From assembly GCA_963802355.1 (NCBI GenBank), contig CAWDIV010000019.1, positions 62,001-126,000 on the forward strand: 64,000 nucleotides of DNA, read 5' to 3'. The stretch is from SG8-41 sp963802355 (GTDB lineage: Bacteria > Pseudomonadota > Gammaproteobacteria > Burkholderiales > SG8-41). Numbering within the stretch: position 1 is the stretch's first letter; each line of letters opens with the position of its first letter. Both the position numbers and the translations under genes were made by a program. This document shows, one piece after another, positions 53,777-62,510 of this stretch. The notes below the pieces were generated by a model, which worked only from the letters and a program-made list of their open reading frames with translations, had not been told where the DNA came from and did no database searches.

Positions 53777-56449
53777 TTGATTGACAAGCAAGCTACGTTA
53801 CGCGAGCTGCCGGCCGAAGGCGGTGCGCATCTCTACTACAGTCTCGGCGCCGCCGCGCAGGATCCCGCGCTCGCCGGCCTGGACGAACTCCCCTTTTCGC
53901 TGCGAATACTCGCCGAAAACCTGCTCCGGTACGCCGGCGCACCCGATGTCGGCAGCGGCATGCTCGCCGCGCTCGCACGCGGCGAGCGCGGGTTCGAGAT
54001 TCCGTTCCGGCCGGCGCGTGTCCTGCTCCAGGACCTACTGGGTGTGCCGGTCATGGTGGACTTTGCAGCATTGCGCGAGGCCATTGCAGCAGCAGGCGGC
54101 GATCCGCTCAGCGTGAATCCTGCGATTCCCGTCGACTTCGTGATCGACCACTCGATCATTGCCGACGTCACGGGAGGACCCGATGCCGAGCGGCGCAACA
54201 TCGAGATCGAATACGCGCGCAATCGCGAGCGTTTCGCGTTCCTGGCATGGTGCCAGAGCGCGTTCAAGAACTTCCGGGTCGTCCCCCCCGACAGCGGCAT
54301 CGTCCACCAGATCAACGTCGAGCGCCTCGCGCGCGTGGCCTGGACGGCGCAGTCGAACGGCACGAACACCGTCTACCCGGACACGCTGGTCTGCAATGAC
54401 AGCCACGCGACGATGGTGAACGGTATCGGCGTGCTGGGGTGGGGCGTCGGCGGCATCGAGGCCGAGGCGGCCATGCTCGGTCGCGCCCTGACGATGCGCG
54501 TCCCGGAAGTCCTCGGGGTCCGCGTCACCGGGGAACTGCCCGCGGGCGCCACGGCCACCGATCTCGTCCTGACCATCGCGGAGCGCCTGCGCCGCATCGG
54601 AGTGGTCGGAAAGTTCGTCGAGTTCTATGGGCCGGGCCTCGACGCACTGCCTGTCGCCGACCGCGCGACGATCGCGAACATGGCGCCGGAATACGGCGCG
54701 ACGTGCGTGTTTTTTCCCGTTGATCAGAAGTGCATCGATTACCTTGCATTGACGGGGCGCACGGCCGCGACCGTTACGATCGCCAAAGCCTACGCGCAGG
54801 CGCAGGGGCTCTGGCGCTATGCCGCAACGCCGGTCCCGCGCTTCGACACGCAGATCGACCTCGATCTGACGTCGGTCGAAAGGTCCCTTGCCGGGCCGCG
54901 CCGCCCACAGCAGCGCGTGTCGCTGGGAGAAGTGGCAAGCAAGTTCATCGAGGAGATGCCCTCGCTCGCGCGGGACGGCCGTGACGCCCCCTCGATGCGC
55001 GTCCCGGTCGCCGGCCGAGATTTCACGCTCGGCGACGGCGACGTCGTGATCGCGGCAATCACCAGTTGCACCAATACCTCCAATCCCGCAAACGTTATCG
55101 CCGCGGGTCTGCTCGCGCGCAATGCCGCCCAGCGCGGGCTGACTGCCCGGCCGTGGGTGAAGACATCGTTCGCGCCCGGCTCCAAGGCGGTGATGGCTTA
55201 TCTGCGGCGCGCCGGCCTCTACGAACCGCTCGAGGCGCTCGGCTTCCACCTCATAGGGTTTGGCTGCACCACTTGCAACGGCAACTCCGGACCGCTCGCG
55301 CCTGAGATCGAAACCGTGATCAAGGGGGCGCAGCTTGTTTCGGTGGCAGTGCTGTCCGGCAACCGTAATTTCGAGGGGCGCGTGCACCCGCTCGCGCGCG
55401 CCGCCTATCTTGCCTCCCCCGCGCTTGTCGTCGCCTATGCCATCGCCGGCAGGATCACGCTCGACCTGGATACCGAGCCGCTCGGCGCAGATCATGACGG
55501 AAAGGCGGTCTTCCTGCGGGATGTCTGGCCATCCGCGGAGGAAATCGCGAAAACGCTCACCGCCAGCGTTACGCCGGATATTTACCGCGCGAGCTTCGAG
55601 ACCCTTTTCGAGGGCGCGCCCGAGTGGCGGGCATTGCGCGCCGGGTCGAGCCCGCTTTTCCCGTGGCGCGAAGACAGCACGTTTCTGCGCCGGCCGCCGT
55701 TTTTCGACGGCTTGTCCCGCGATCCTCCCGCGATTGACCCACTCGAAGGCATGCGCCCGCTCGCCATCCTGGGCGACATGATCACGACCGACCACCTGTC
55801 ACCCAACAACACGATAGCCGCGGACAGCCCTGCGGCCCGCTATCTGACCGAGCGCGGCGTGGCTCCCGCGGACTTCCAGACGCACGGGTTTCGCCGCGGA
55901 AATCACGAGATGGCGCTGCGCGGTACGTTCGCATCCCCCCGGTTGAAGAACATCATGACGCCGCGAGTGGAAGGCCCGATGACTATGCTGCAGCCGGACG
56001 GGACCGTCGTTCCCATCTTCGACGCTGCCCAGGTGTATCGCAGCCGCGGCGTGCCACTCATCGTCATCGCCGGTCGCGAATACGGCGCCGGGTCGTCGCG
56101 GGACTGGGCCGCCAAGGGCCCGGCGTTGCTCGGCGTGCGCGCCGTCGCCGCCGAGAGTTTCGAGCGGATACACCGCTCTAATCTCGTGGGCATGGGCGTG
56201 CTGCCACTTGAGTTCAAGGACGCGCGCCGGGAGGCGCTAAAGCTCGACGGCACCGAACAATTCGACGTGGCCGGTCTCGGCGGGGACCTGAAAACGCGAG
56301 CGGAGCTTCGACTGCGCGTGCGCCGCGCGGACGGCAGCATTGACGAAGTCCCGGTCGTCTGCCGCATCGATACCGACGAAGAACTCTTGTATTACCGCCA
56401 CGGCGGCATCCTGCCATACGTGTACCGCGAGCTCGCATCACAAATCTAA
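53777..56449 (+). CDS. aconitase-family hydratase (AcnA-like)
   Basis: 890 residues, full length. [4Fe-4S] cysteines: Cys431 in TSCTNTSNP, Cys497 and Cys500 in GFGCTTCNGNSG. Other blocks: VCNDSHATMVNG (usual form is GTDSHTT), SGNRNFEGRVHP, ILGDMITTDHLSP, YGAGSSRDWAAKG, SFERIHRSNLVGMGVLPL. It reversibly moves water in citrate-like acids in the cytoplasm. Because it sits in a catabolic operon with an amidase, a ComA-family enzyme and a Bug receptor, it may act on a substituted tricarboxylate rather than serve as the main TCA enzyme. TTG start at 53777 with weak GAGG upstream. Confidence 0.88.
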   Translation: MIDKQATLRELPAEGGAHLYYSLGAAAQDPALAGLDELPFSLRILAENLLRYAGAPDVGSGMLAALARGERGFEIPFRPARVLLQDLLGVPVMVDFAALREAIAAAGGDPLSVNPAIPVDFVIDHSIIADVTGGPDAERRNIEIEYARNRERFAFLAWCQSAFKNFRVVPPDSGIVHQINVERLARVAWTAQSNGTNTVYPDTLVCNDSHATMVNGIGVLGWGVGGIEAEAAMLGRALTMRVPEVLGVRVTGELPAGATATDLVLTIAERLRRIGVVGKFVEFYGPGLDALPVADRATIANMAPEYGATCVFFPVDQKCIDYLALTGRTAATVTIAKAYAQAQGLWRYAATPVPRFDTQIDLDLTSVERSLAGPRRPQQRVSLGEVASKFIEEMPSLARDGRDAPSMRVPVAGRDFTLGDGDVVIAAITSCTNTSNPANVIAAGLLARNAAQRGLTARPWVKTSFAPGSKAVMAYLRRAGLYEPLEALGFHLIGFGCTTCNGNSGPLAPEIETVIKGAQLVSVAVLSGNRNFEGRVHPLARAAYLASPALVVAYAIAGRITLDLDTEPLGADHDGKAVFLRDVWPSAEEIAKTLTASVTPDIYRASFETLFEGAPEWRALRAGSSPLFPWREDSTFLRRPPFFDGLSRDPPAIDPLEGMRPLAILGDMITTDHLSPNNTIAADSPAARYLTERGVAPADFQTHGFRRGNHEMALRGTFASPRLKNIMTPRVEGPMTMLQPDGTVVPIFDAAQVYRSRGVPLIVIAGREYGAGSSRDWAAKGPALLGVRAVAAESFERIHRSNLVGMGVLPLEFKDARREALKLDGTEQFDVAGLGGDLKTRAELRLRVRRADGSIDEVPVVCRIDTDEELLYYRHGGILPYVYRELASQI

Positions 56450-56468
56450 AACCCTGAAAGGAAGGCCC

Positions 56469-57254
56469 ATGGAAAAGGATTCCGGTCTGAAGAAAATGGC
56501 ATTCTCCTTCGTGCGCGTGCCGCCACGTCCGGGCAAGCCGAGAGAGGCGGGGCTGACGGTCGTCGCGGACCGCGGCATGGCGATGAACCGGGTCGCGGAC
56601 CTGATCGAGGCCGGCGGCGAATATATCGATTTCGTGAAGATCGCCATCGGCGCGTATCGACTGCAGCCGGAAGAATTCCTCAAGCGCAAGATCGCTGCGT
56701 TGCACAAGGCTAGGATCCGAGTGTTCTTCGCCGGGGACGTCACGGAGTCCGCGTTCCAGCAGGGCGTCTCCGGCCAGTTCTACGCCACGGTCAAGAAGCT
56801 CGGCGCGGAAGCCGTCGAGGTGTCGAGCGCGCAGGTCGCGATGTCGCTGCACGACAAGTGCGAACTGATCCGCATGGCGAGCGCCGCTGGCCTGAAGGTC
56901 GTCGCCGAGGCGGGGCAGAAAGGAATCGAGGACTGGACTTCCAGCCAGAGTTACGTATTCGCGCAGGTGGACGCCTACCGGAAAGCCGGCGCCTGGAAAG
57001 TGCTGGTGCAGGGCGAAGGCACCAGCGAAGGTGTAACCGATTTCAAGGGCGACTTCGTGCTCAACCTGGTTTCCCGCTTCGATGCACGGGACTTCATCTT
57101 TCAGGCGAAGGACGGCACGACGCAGGCGTGGTATCTCAACGCGCTGGGCAATCAGGCCAATCTCGACATCGACGACCATCAAGTAATCGACCTGGAGCTC
57201 ATGCGGCGCGGCCTGCGCAAACGCGGCGTGTTTGGGCTGATCGGAAGCCTGTAG
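56469..57254 (+). CDS. phosphosulfolactate synthase (ComA) family protein
   Basis: 261 residues of a TIM-barrel ComA-type enzyme: PPRPGKPREAGLTVVADRGM, GGEYIDFVKIAIGAYRLQPE, FFAGDVTESAFQQGVSG, GAEAVEVSSAQVAMSLHDKC, VVAEAGQKGIEDWTSSQ and VLVQGEGTSEGVTDFKGD. ComA adds sulfite to phosphoenolpyruvate in coenzyme M or sulfolactate metabolism, but no comB/comC genes are here, so another carbon-bond reaction is plausible. AAAGGAAGG precedes ATG 56469, 20 bases after the aconitase gene. Cytoplasmic. Confidence 0.8.
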   Translation: MEKDSGLKKMAFSFVRVPPRPGKPREAGLTVVADRGMAMNRVADLIEAGGEYIDFVKIAIGAYRLQPEEFLKRKIAALHKARIRVFFAGDVTESAFQQGVSGQFYATVKKLGAEAVEVSSAQVAMSLHDKCELIRMASAAGLKVVAEAGQKGIEDWTSSQSYVFAQVDAYRKAGAWKVLVQGEGTSEGVTDFKGDFVLNLVSRFDARDFIFQAKDGTTQAWYLNALGNQANLDIDDHQVIDLELMRRGLRKRGVFGLIGSL

Positions 57255-57309
57255 CCAACGGTGCCGCGTGCCAAGCTGGGCTTGGCCGGATAGCAGAGGA
57301 GAAGAAACC

Positions 57310-58305
57310 ATGCAAGAGCAAGGATCGTCGCATCGGGCTCTTCAGCTCGTTTTGGCGCTCGCCGCGGCTTGTCTGATATCCGGGCATGGGCACGGCCAGT
57401 CGTGGCGGCCGGACAAGCCGGTCGAGATCATCGCCGCATCGGGCCCCGGGGGCAATACCGACAAGCTTGCCCGCACCATTCAGCGCATCATCCAGGAAGA
57501 GAAGCTCGTGCCCACGCCGGTAAACGTGGTGAACAAGACCGGCGGCAACCAGACGATTGCGCGCGTCTACCTCAATCAGCACGCGGGAGACGGCCATTAC
57601 CTGGAACTCAGCAATCCGACGCTGATGGCCAATCACGTGATGGGCATCACGCAGCAGCATTACAGTGATTTCACGCCGATTGCCGTGATACTGGATGAAT
57701 ACACCGTGTTCAGCGTGCGTGCGGACGCCCCGTTCAAGTCGGGCGCCGAGCTCATGCAGCGCCTCGCCCAGCAGCCTGACAGCATGAGCGTCGGGCTCAC
57801 CACGCGCGGCGGCGCGAATCACGTCGCGCTCATGCTTGCCGCCCGGGCAGTGGGCGTCGACATGAAGCGGATGAAGGTCGTTTCGTTCAAGTCCAATGCA
57901 GAGTCGATAACCGCGCTGCTGGGCGGTCACATCGACCTCGTCGCCTCATCCGCGTCGCCGGCACTCCCGCACTTTCAACAGGGCCGGATAAGAATCATCG
58001 CGATCTCCGCCCCCACGCGCATGGGAGGCGTGCTCGCGCAAGTGCCGACCTGGGCAGAGCAGGGCGTCGCCGCCGTCAACTCGAACTGGCGTGCCTTCGT
58101 CGGCCCAAAGGGGTTGCCGCCCGCGCAGACGGCATACTGGGAGGATGTGGCGTCGCGGCTGGCAAAGTCGGACTCCTGGAAAAAGGAACTCGAGGCCAAC
58201 TTCTGGGAGGGGCGCGTCCTGACCGGCCGCGCGGTTCATGATTTCTTCGCCGCCGAGTACAAGGAGCACAAGGAAATCCTGAGCGAAATCGGCCTTACCA
58301 AGTAG
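57310..58305 (+). CDS. Bug-type receptor, divergent subgroup
   Basis: 331 residues: signal peptide (LALAAACLISGHGHGQS), then WRPDKPVEIIAASGPGGNTD, VNVVNKTGGNQTIARVYLNQ, GDGHYLELSNPTLMANH, SVGLTTRGGANHVALM and RIIAISAPTRMGGVLAQVPT. It differs from the other seven by lacking YPxKPxRxxVPxxPGG and the NRPGAGG loop (NKTGGNQ instead), and belongs to the tripartite receptors of another subgroup. AGAGGAGAAGAAACC precedes ATG 57310. Last gene of the rightward GntR operon. Confidence 0.85.
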   Translation: MQEQGSSHRALQLVLALAAACLISGHGHGQSWRPDKPVEIIAASGPGGNTDKLARTIQRIIQEEKLVPTPVNVVNKTGGNQTIARVYLNQHAGDGHYLELSNPTLMANHVMGITQQHYSDFTPIAVILDEYTVFSVRADAPFKSGAELMQRLAQQPDSMSVGLTTRGGANHVALMLAARAVGVDMKRMKVVSFKSNAESITALLGGHIDLVASSASPALPHFQQGRIRIIAISAPTRMGGVLAQVPTWAEQGVAAVNSNWRAFVGPKGLPPAQTAYWEDVASRLAKSDSWKKELEANFWEGRVLTGRAVHDFFAAEYKEHKEILSEIGLTK

Positions 58306-58335
58306 CCCGATACCGGCCCCCGCCAAATGGGCCTA

Positions 58336-58422
58336 GGCGGAAGGAGGAAGGTGGAGGGCGGAAGGAACAAGCTTTCCCGAGAACGTTTTCCTTTCGCCTT
58401 TCTCCTTTCGACTTTCGCCTTA
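58336..58422. repeat. purine/pyrimidine imperfect hairpin between convergent genes
   Basis: A purine-rich left half (GGCGGAAGGAGGAAGG, GGAGGGCGGAAGG) faces a pyrimidine-rich right half (CCTTTCGCCTTTCTCC, TTTCGACTTTCGCCTT) so that they can pair imperfectly over about 30 bases. It lies between the stops of the convergent Bug and GST genes and may terminate both transcripts. Confidence 0.55.
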
Positions 58423-58425
58423 AGG

Positions 58426-59037
58426 TTATTTTCCCTCCCGCATCGCGCGCGCCTTTTTCGCCGCCGGGCGGTCCCAGCAGCGGTTGAGCCACGCCTGGAG
58501 CTTTGGCCATTTCTTCAGATCAAGGCCGAGCGCGCGGTAGAGCGCGGCGGAGACGTTCAGGTCCCCCACCGAAAACGCCGGGCCGGCGAGCCACTCCGAT
58601 TTCGTGAGCGCCGCTTCCAGCACGTCGAACGAATCCGCGCACTCTTTCCATGCCGCCTCGGCCATGTCCGGCTTGCGCTCGGCCGCCGGCAGCTCGGCGC
58701 TGTGCCGCACGTAGTTCACGATCTGTCGGTCGAGCCGATCGGTCTCCCACAGGCTCCATTGCAGCGCCAGCGCCTCGTGTTTCGGATCGGACGGATAGAG
58801 CGGGCTCTTATGCTTCTTCGCCAGGTAGAAATTGATGGCCATCGACTCGGACAGGATGAATCCGTCGTCGTCGATCGTTGGCACGCGGCCATTGGCATTC
58901 AACGCGCGGTATTCCGGCGTGCGGGTTTCCGGCGCGCGGGGCAGGTAGTCTTTGTGATCGTAGTTCAGTCCCAGCTCGCCGAGCATCCACAGCGTGCGCA
59001 GGCCACGGGATTTGGAGGAACCGTATAACCGAAGCAT
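58426..59037 (-). CDS. glutathione S-transferase
   Basis: 203 residues. N-terminal thioredoxin-like domain (LRLYGSSKSRGLRTLWMLGE, NANGRVPTIDDDGFILSESM with the Ser-Glu glutathione contact) and helical C-terminal domain (KWPKLQAWLNRCWDRPAAKK). AGGAGATAAAAC precedes ATG 59037. It conjugates or moves glutathione in the cytoplasm; the Ser in YGSSKS may be catalytic. Sits alone, leftward, at the end of the hydrolase group. Confidence 0.88.
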   Translation of the reverse strand: MLRLYGSSKSRGLRTLWMLGELGLNYDHKDYLPRAPETRTPEYRALNANGRVPTIDDDGFILSESMAINFYLAKKHKSPLYPSDPKHEALALQWSLWETDRLDRQIVNYVRHSAELPAAERKPDMAEAAWKECADSFDVLEAALTKSEWLAGPAFSVGDLNVSAALYRALGLDLKKWPKLQAWLNRCWDRPAAKKARAMREGK

Positions 59038-59087
59038 GTTTTATCTCCTAAGAGTACGTAAGAAAATGACACCGATTCTCCGGGATA

Positions 59088-60242
59088 TTACCCCGGGCAG
59101 AAGTCATTGCGGGTCCAGTTTTTCGGGAAGCGCGGTCCGCTGATGCCCGGCTTGCCTTCGGCGATCCGCTTGAGCAAGTCCTTGACCTCCGTATCGAACG
59201 TCGCGAGCGAGCGGGCGCTGCGCGATCCGCGGTGGCCGCCGGTGTCATCGAGATCGACCAGCTTCGTGTGGGGAATGTGCTGTGCCGCTTCGAGCACCCC
59301 GCCCTCACGCGGCGGGTGGAGCTGGTCCTGACAATTAGGGAGTATCAGGACGCGCGCGCGGATCGAGCGGGCTGCAGCGGCCAGATCGCCCTTGAAGTTG
59401 TGTGTCTGGCTGATATCGTGGCTCTGTATGGCCCAGCTACGGTAGATCCAGTCGCGCGCCTGCACGGTGTTGCCGACCCGCTTGGCGTCCTCGACGAAAG
59501 CAGCGTGGACCTGTTCCCGAGTAGTGAACTCCTGCTCGTAGCCCGCCGCCGAAGACCCGACCACGCTCTGGATCTGCAGCCCGACGCCAATGCCGGCGCG
59601 CGGCGGGTCATCGTTCGAGTAGTTCCCGTCCTGCCACTTGGGATCGACCATCACCACCTGGCGCACGGCTTCCCAGATGAAGTTACCCTGGCGGTTGGCC
59701 CTCGCCATGGGCGTCCCCGGAATGACGGCGTCCATGAAACCGGGAAAGCTGACGGCCCACTGAAAAGCCTCAATGCCGCCCATGGAACTGCCCGCCACCG
59801 CGACGAGGCGTTTGATGCCGAGGCATTGCGTGAGCATGCGGTGCTCGGCGTTGACCATGTCGCGGATGTTGAAGCGCGGGAACGACATGTTGAGTCCGGA
59901 GCGGGTAGGCGAAGTCGTCGCATTCGGATCCGTGGACGCGACACCGAGCGTATCGGGCTGGATGATGAAGTAGCGTTTCGGGTCGAAGGCTTTATCGGGT
60001 CCAACCCAATACGTCTGGCTGTTCCGGTTTCCCTGCAGGCCATGAAGGGACAGGATGGCATTGCTCTTCTGCGCGTTGAGGGTACCGAACGTGATGTACG
60101 TCATCCGGAAGTTGCGGATAACCTCCCCGCTTTCAAGCGTGAGGTCTCCGAGCTGGCAGGTCTGAACCGGCGGCGTCTGGCCCAATGCTGGCCCGGCGAG
60201 CAACGCCAACGACATTGCGGTTAGCAGCGCGAGGCGCGGCAT
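59088..60242 (-). CDS. secreted MetX-like alpha/beta hydrolase
   Basis: 384 residues from ATG 60242 (AGGAAG upstream; ATG 60275 is also possible). Signal peptide ending PALGQ, then a homoserine O-acetyltransferase-like fold: nucleophile in AVAGSSMGGIEAFQWAV, Asp in ILPNCQDQLHPP and His in LDDTGGHRGS. MetX enzymes are cytoplasmic; the signal peptide here moves the protein to the periplasm, so it is more likely an esterase or acyl transferase than methionine biosynthesis. Leftward, 95 bases after the large alpha/beta hydrolase on the same strand. Confidence 0.82.
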   Translation of the reverse strand: MPRLALLTAMSLALLAGPALGQTPPVQTCQLGDLTLESGEVIRNFRMTYITFGTLNAQKSNAILSLHGLQGNRNSQTYWVGPDKAFDPKRYFIIQPDTLGVASTDPNATTSPTRSGLNMSFPRFNIRDMVNAEHRMLTQCLGIKRLVAVAGSSMGGIEAFQWAVSFPGFMDAVIPGTPMARANRQGNFIWEAVRQVVMVDPKWQDGNYSNDDPPRAGIGVGLQIQSVVGSSAAGYEQEFTTREQVHAAFVEDAKRVGNTVQARDWIYRSWAIQSHDISQTHNFKGDLAAAARSIRARVLILPNCQDQLHPPREGGVLEAAQHIPHTKLVDLDDTGGHRGSRSARSLATFDTEVKDLLKRIAEGKPGISGPRFPKNWTRNDFCPG

Positions 60243-60337
60243 GGCCAATGACTTCCTGAGAGAACATGCGGACATCGGAATGCTCGGCTAAAGAGTGGTG
60301 GTTGAATTATTTTCTAAGGTCGGTGGACGAGCGGTAT

Positions 60338-62476
60338 CTAGTCCAGAGGCTTCAACACACCGCTCGCCTCCGCCGCGGCAATCAGCGCATCCGCATCTTT
60401 CGGCAGCAGAAACTTCTGCGAGACCGCATTGGCCGCGGCCTTTTTGACGGCCGCAACGTAGCCCGCATGATCGGTATACCGCTCCTCCAGTGACAGTCGC
60501 GGGTCGCCGTTGGCCATGCGTTCGGCTCTGGTCTTTGCGAACGGGATCATGCCTCCGGCGTACATGCAAAGCTTGCCCTGGTGGAACGGGCGCGCGCCGT
60601 CGGCGGTGATGTTCCATCCCAGATAGGTGCCGAGCGGCGCATCGCGCAGCACGACCGGCACGCCGCCGATCTCGTTACCGTCGGCGTCGACTTTCGGCAC
60701 CAGCGTTCTGATGACCTGCCTGATAGGCGGCGGCGCGTTGCTCGGCACGCCGGACGCGTCGATCGGATCGAAGCCGGGGCCCCAGTCGTAGTCCAGCACC
60801 GGATTGATGAAGCCCGGCTCGGGCGCGGTGGGCCGCAAACCTGGAATCGTCGGAAACCCCAGCGCGGCCTTGGTCGGTTCTACCAGTTGCCGCTCGCGCA
60901 GCGTCGGGTAGCGGCTGTCGGGCGGCGGCGTGTTGCGCATGACCCAGTTTCGAAAGTGCACGCTCAGCGCCCTGACCGTCTCTGTATGCGGCAGCGGGTT
61001 GGCCGGGAGCACACCGCTGCCGGAGTTGTTGCCGGGGCAATCGATGGCCTTGGTGGGCAGGCCGACGCCGGGAAGGCTGGTGTCGAAGCCGCCGGCGCCG
61101 CCGCCGTGCGGGGTGCTCGCGATGTAGTAGCGGCGCACGTTGCCGGGCAGCGGGATGTCTTCCTTCGCGCTCGTGCCCACCCATTCCGGGCCAAGCTTGA
61201 GTCCCCAGATCTCGGCGGCGCCGAAATGCTCGATGATCTTCGGGCAGGTCTTGGTGGCCGTGCAGCGATCGAGAATGCTGCGCACCGGCAGGCCGCGCGC
61301 CTGATCCGGATACGGAGCCCACCACTGCGGCCCTTCGCTGCCGGCCTGGTAGAGCTCCAGCACGCCGTCGGGCTGCGCCCAGCGGTGATTGAGCGCGATT
61401 CTGCGGCCCGCGATGATCGGCCACATGCCGTCGTGCACCTGACGCTTCGCTTCATCCTCGTTGAAGCCGAGATGGAGCCAGCCCCTGACATAGTTGCCGG
61501 ATTGCGACCGGCCCCGCGTGATGCTCGACGACATGCGTCCGGCCAGCGGATTCGCGGTTCCGGAATCATCCTTTGCCGCGTATTTGAAGAACGAGGCGAC
61601 ATCGCGCCACGCGGCGAAACCGATGCCGAGGATGTACGGGTCTTTCGCGGTATACACCACCTGATAGAGCTTGGCCGGATTGAAGCCGCCCTTCAGGCAG
61701 ATGTGCACCGGCAGCTTCGTAAGCGGCACCGGCGCATCGAAGGTGCCGCCGCCGCAGAATTTCCAGTCGGCGCCCGCGATCGGCGTTTCGCCGGTAACCA
61801 CGCCTTCCGTCGACTCGTGATCGCGCGAGACCAGCGTCGCCTTCGCCGTATCCGCCGGCAGATAGGGCAGCGGGTTCGTCTGCACGATCAATGGCTGCGC
61901 GCCTGGGCCGGAGCGGTTGATGATCCTGCCGAAGACGCGCCCCGTAATCGGCGAGCCGTCCGCGTTCCTCGCGATCGGAACCTGCAGCCAGTGATTGGCC
62001 CCTACCGCCATGGTCGCGCGCACGGTCGTGCCCAGCGCGGCGCTCATCCCGGCGTTGTCGCCTTGCCAGGCGCTGGCGAGCCCTACGTCGCCGAAGGCCC
62101 GCTCCGCCGCGTCGAGAGTGACCGGTCTGCCGCGATTGGGCACGTCATGCCACATCAGGCCGCTCGCCTTGGCCATGTCTACCGGCTTCGTCAGCACGAA
62201 AGTAGCGACGTATCTGACCTTGCCATCCGGGTTTTTACCCAGCTCGATATCCTGAATGAGTTTGTTGCGCGGGTCATTCGGATCGAGCTCGCCGAACGCA
62301 CGGCCGGAGACCTGTTCGTATTGCCCGGCCTCCCCGAAAGAAGCGCAGGCGGCCGGCGTGCCTTTGCAGAAGGCCGGCGAGACCGTTTCGTCGATGACGA
62401 TCCTGGTGATACGCGCCTGCGACGGCGCAGAACAAGCCAGAATTCCCGCGATGACGGCCAGAACTTTCCACTGCAT
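60338..62476 (-). CDS. large secreted alpha/beta-hydrolase-domain protein
   Basis: 712 residues: signal peptide ending APSQA, a beta-rich N-terminal part (ITRIVIDETVSPAFCKGTPA, EQVSGRAFGELDPNDPRN), and a hydrolase core with nucleophile in ITRGRSQSGNYVRGW (GxSxG as GRSQSG). Later parts hold WWAPYPDQARGLPVRSILDR, HGGGAGGFDTSLPG and NSGSGVLPANPLPHTE. The layout matches the unnamed alpha/beta hydrolase domain family of about 650-700 residues. It acts in the periplasm on an unknown ester or amide. CAGGAGGTG precedes ATG 62476; the CAGATAAACACA repeat phrase runs right into that ribosome site. Confidence 0.83.
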   Translation of the reverse strand: MQWKVLAVIAGILACSAPSQARITRIVIDETVSPAFCKGTPAACASFGEAGQYEQVSGRAFGELDPNDPRNKLIQDIELGKNPDGKVRYVATFVLTKPVDMAKASGLMWHDVPNRGRPVTLDAAERAFGDVGLASAWQGDNAGMSAALGTTVRATMAVGANHWLQVPIARNADGSPITGRVFGRIINRSGPGAQPLIVQTNPLPYLPADTAKATLVSRDHESTEGVVTGETPIAGADWKFCGGGTFDAPVPLTKLPVHICLKGGFNPAKLYQVVYTAKDPYILGIGFAAWRDVASFFKYAAKDDSGTANPLAGRMSSSITRGRSQSGNYVRGWLHLGFNEDEAKRQVHDGMWPIIAGRRIALNHRWAQPDGVLELYQAGSEGPQWWAPYPDQARGLPVRSILDRCTATKTCPKIIEHFGAAEIWGLKLGPEWVGTSAKEDIPLPGNVRRYYIASTPHGGGAGGFDTSLPGVGLPTKAIDCPGNNSGSGVLPANPLPHTETVRALSVHFRNWVMRNTPPPDSRYPTLRERQLVEPTKAALGFPTIPGLRPTAPEPGFINPVLDYDWGPGFDPIDASGVPSNAPPPIRQVIRTLVPKVDADGNEIGGVPVVLRDAPLGTYLGWNITADGARPFHQGKLCMYAGGMIPFAKTRAERMANGDPRLSLEERYTDHAGYVAAVKKAAANAVSQKFLLPKDADALIAAAEASGVLKPLD

Positions 62477-62510
62477 GAGGCACCTCCTGTGTTTATCTGT
62501 GGCTCGTGCC

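Noticed and set aside
59088..60242. Methionine biosynthesis gene metX
   Set aside because: The fold fits, but a clear signal peptide and hydrolase neighbours argue against a cytoplasmic homoserine acetyltransferase.
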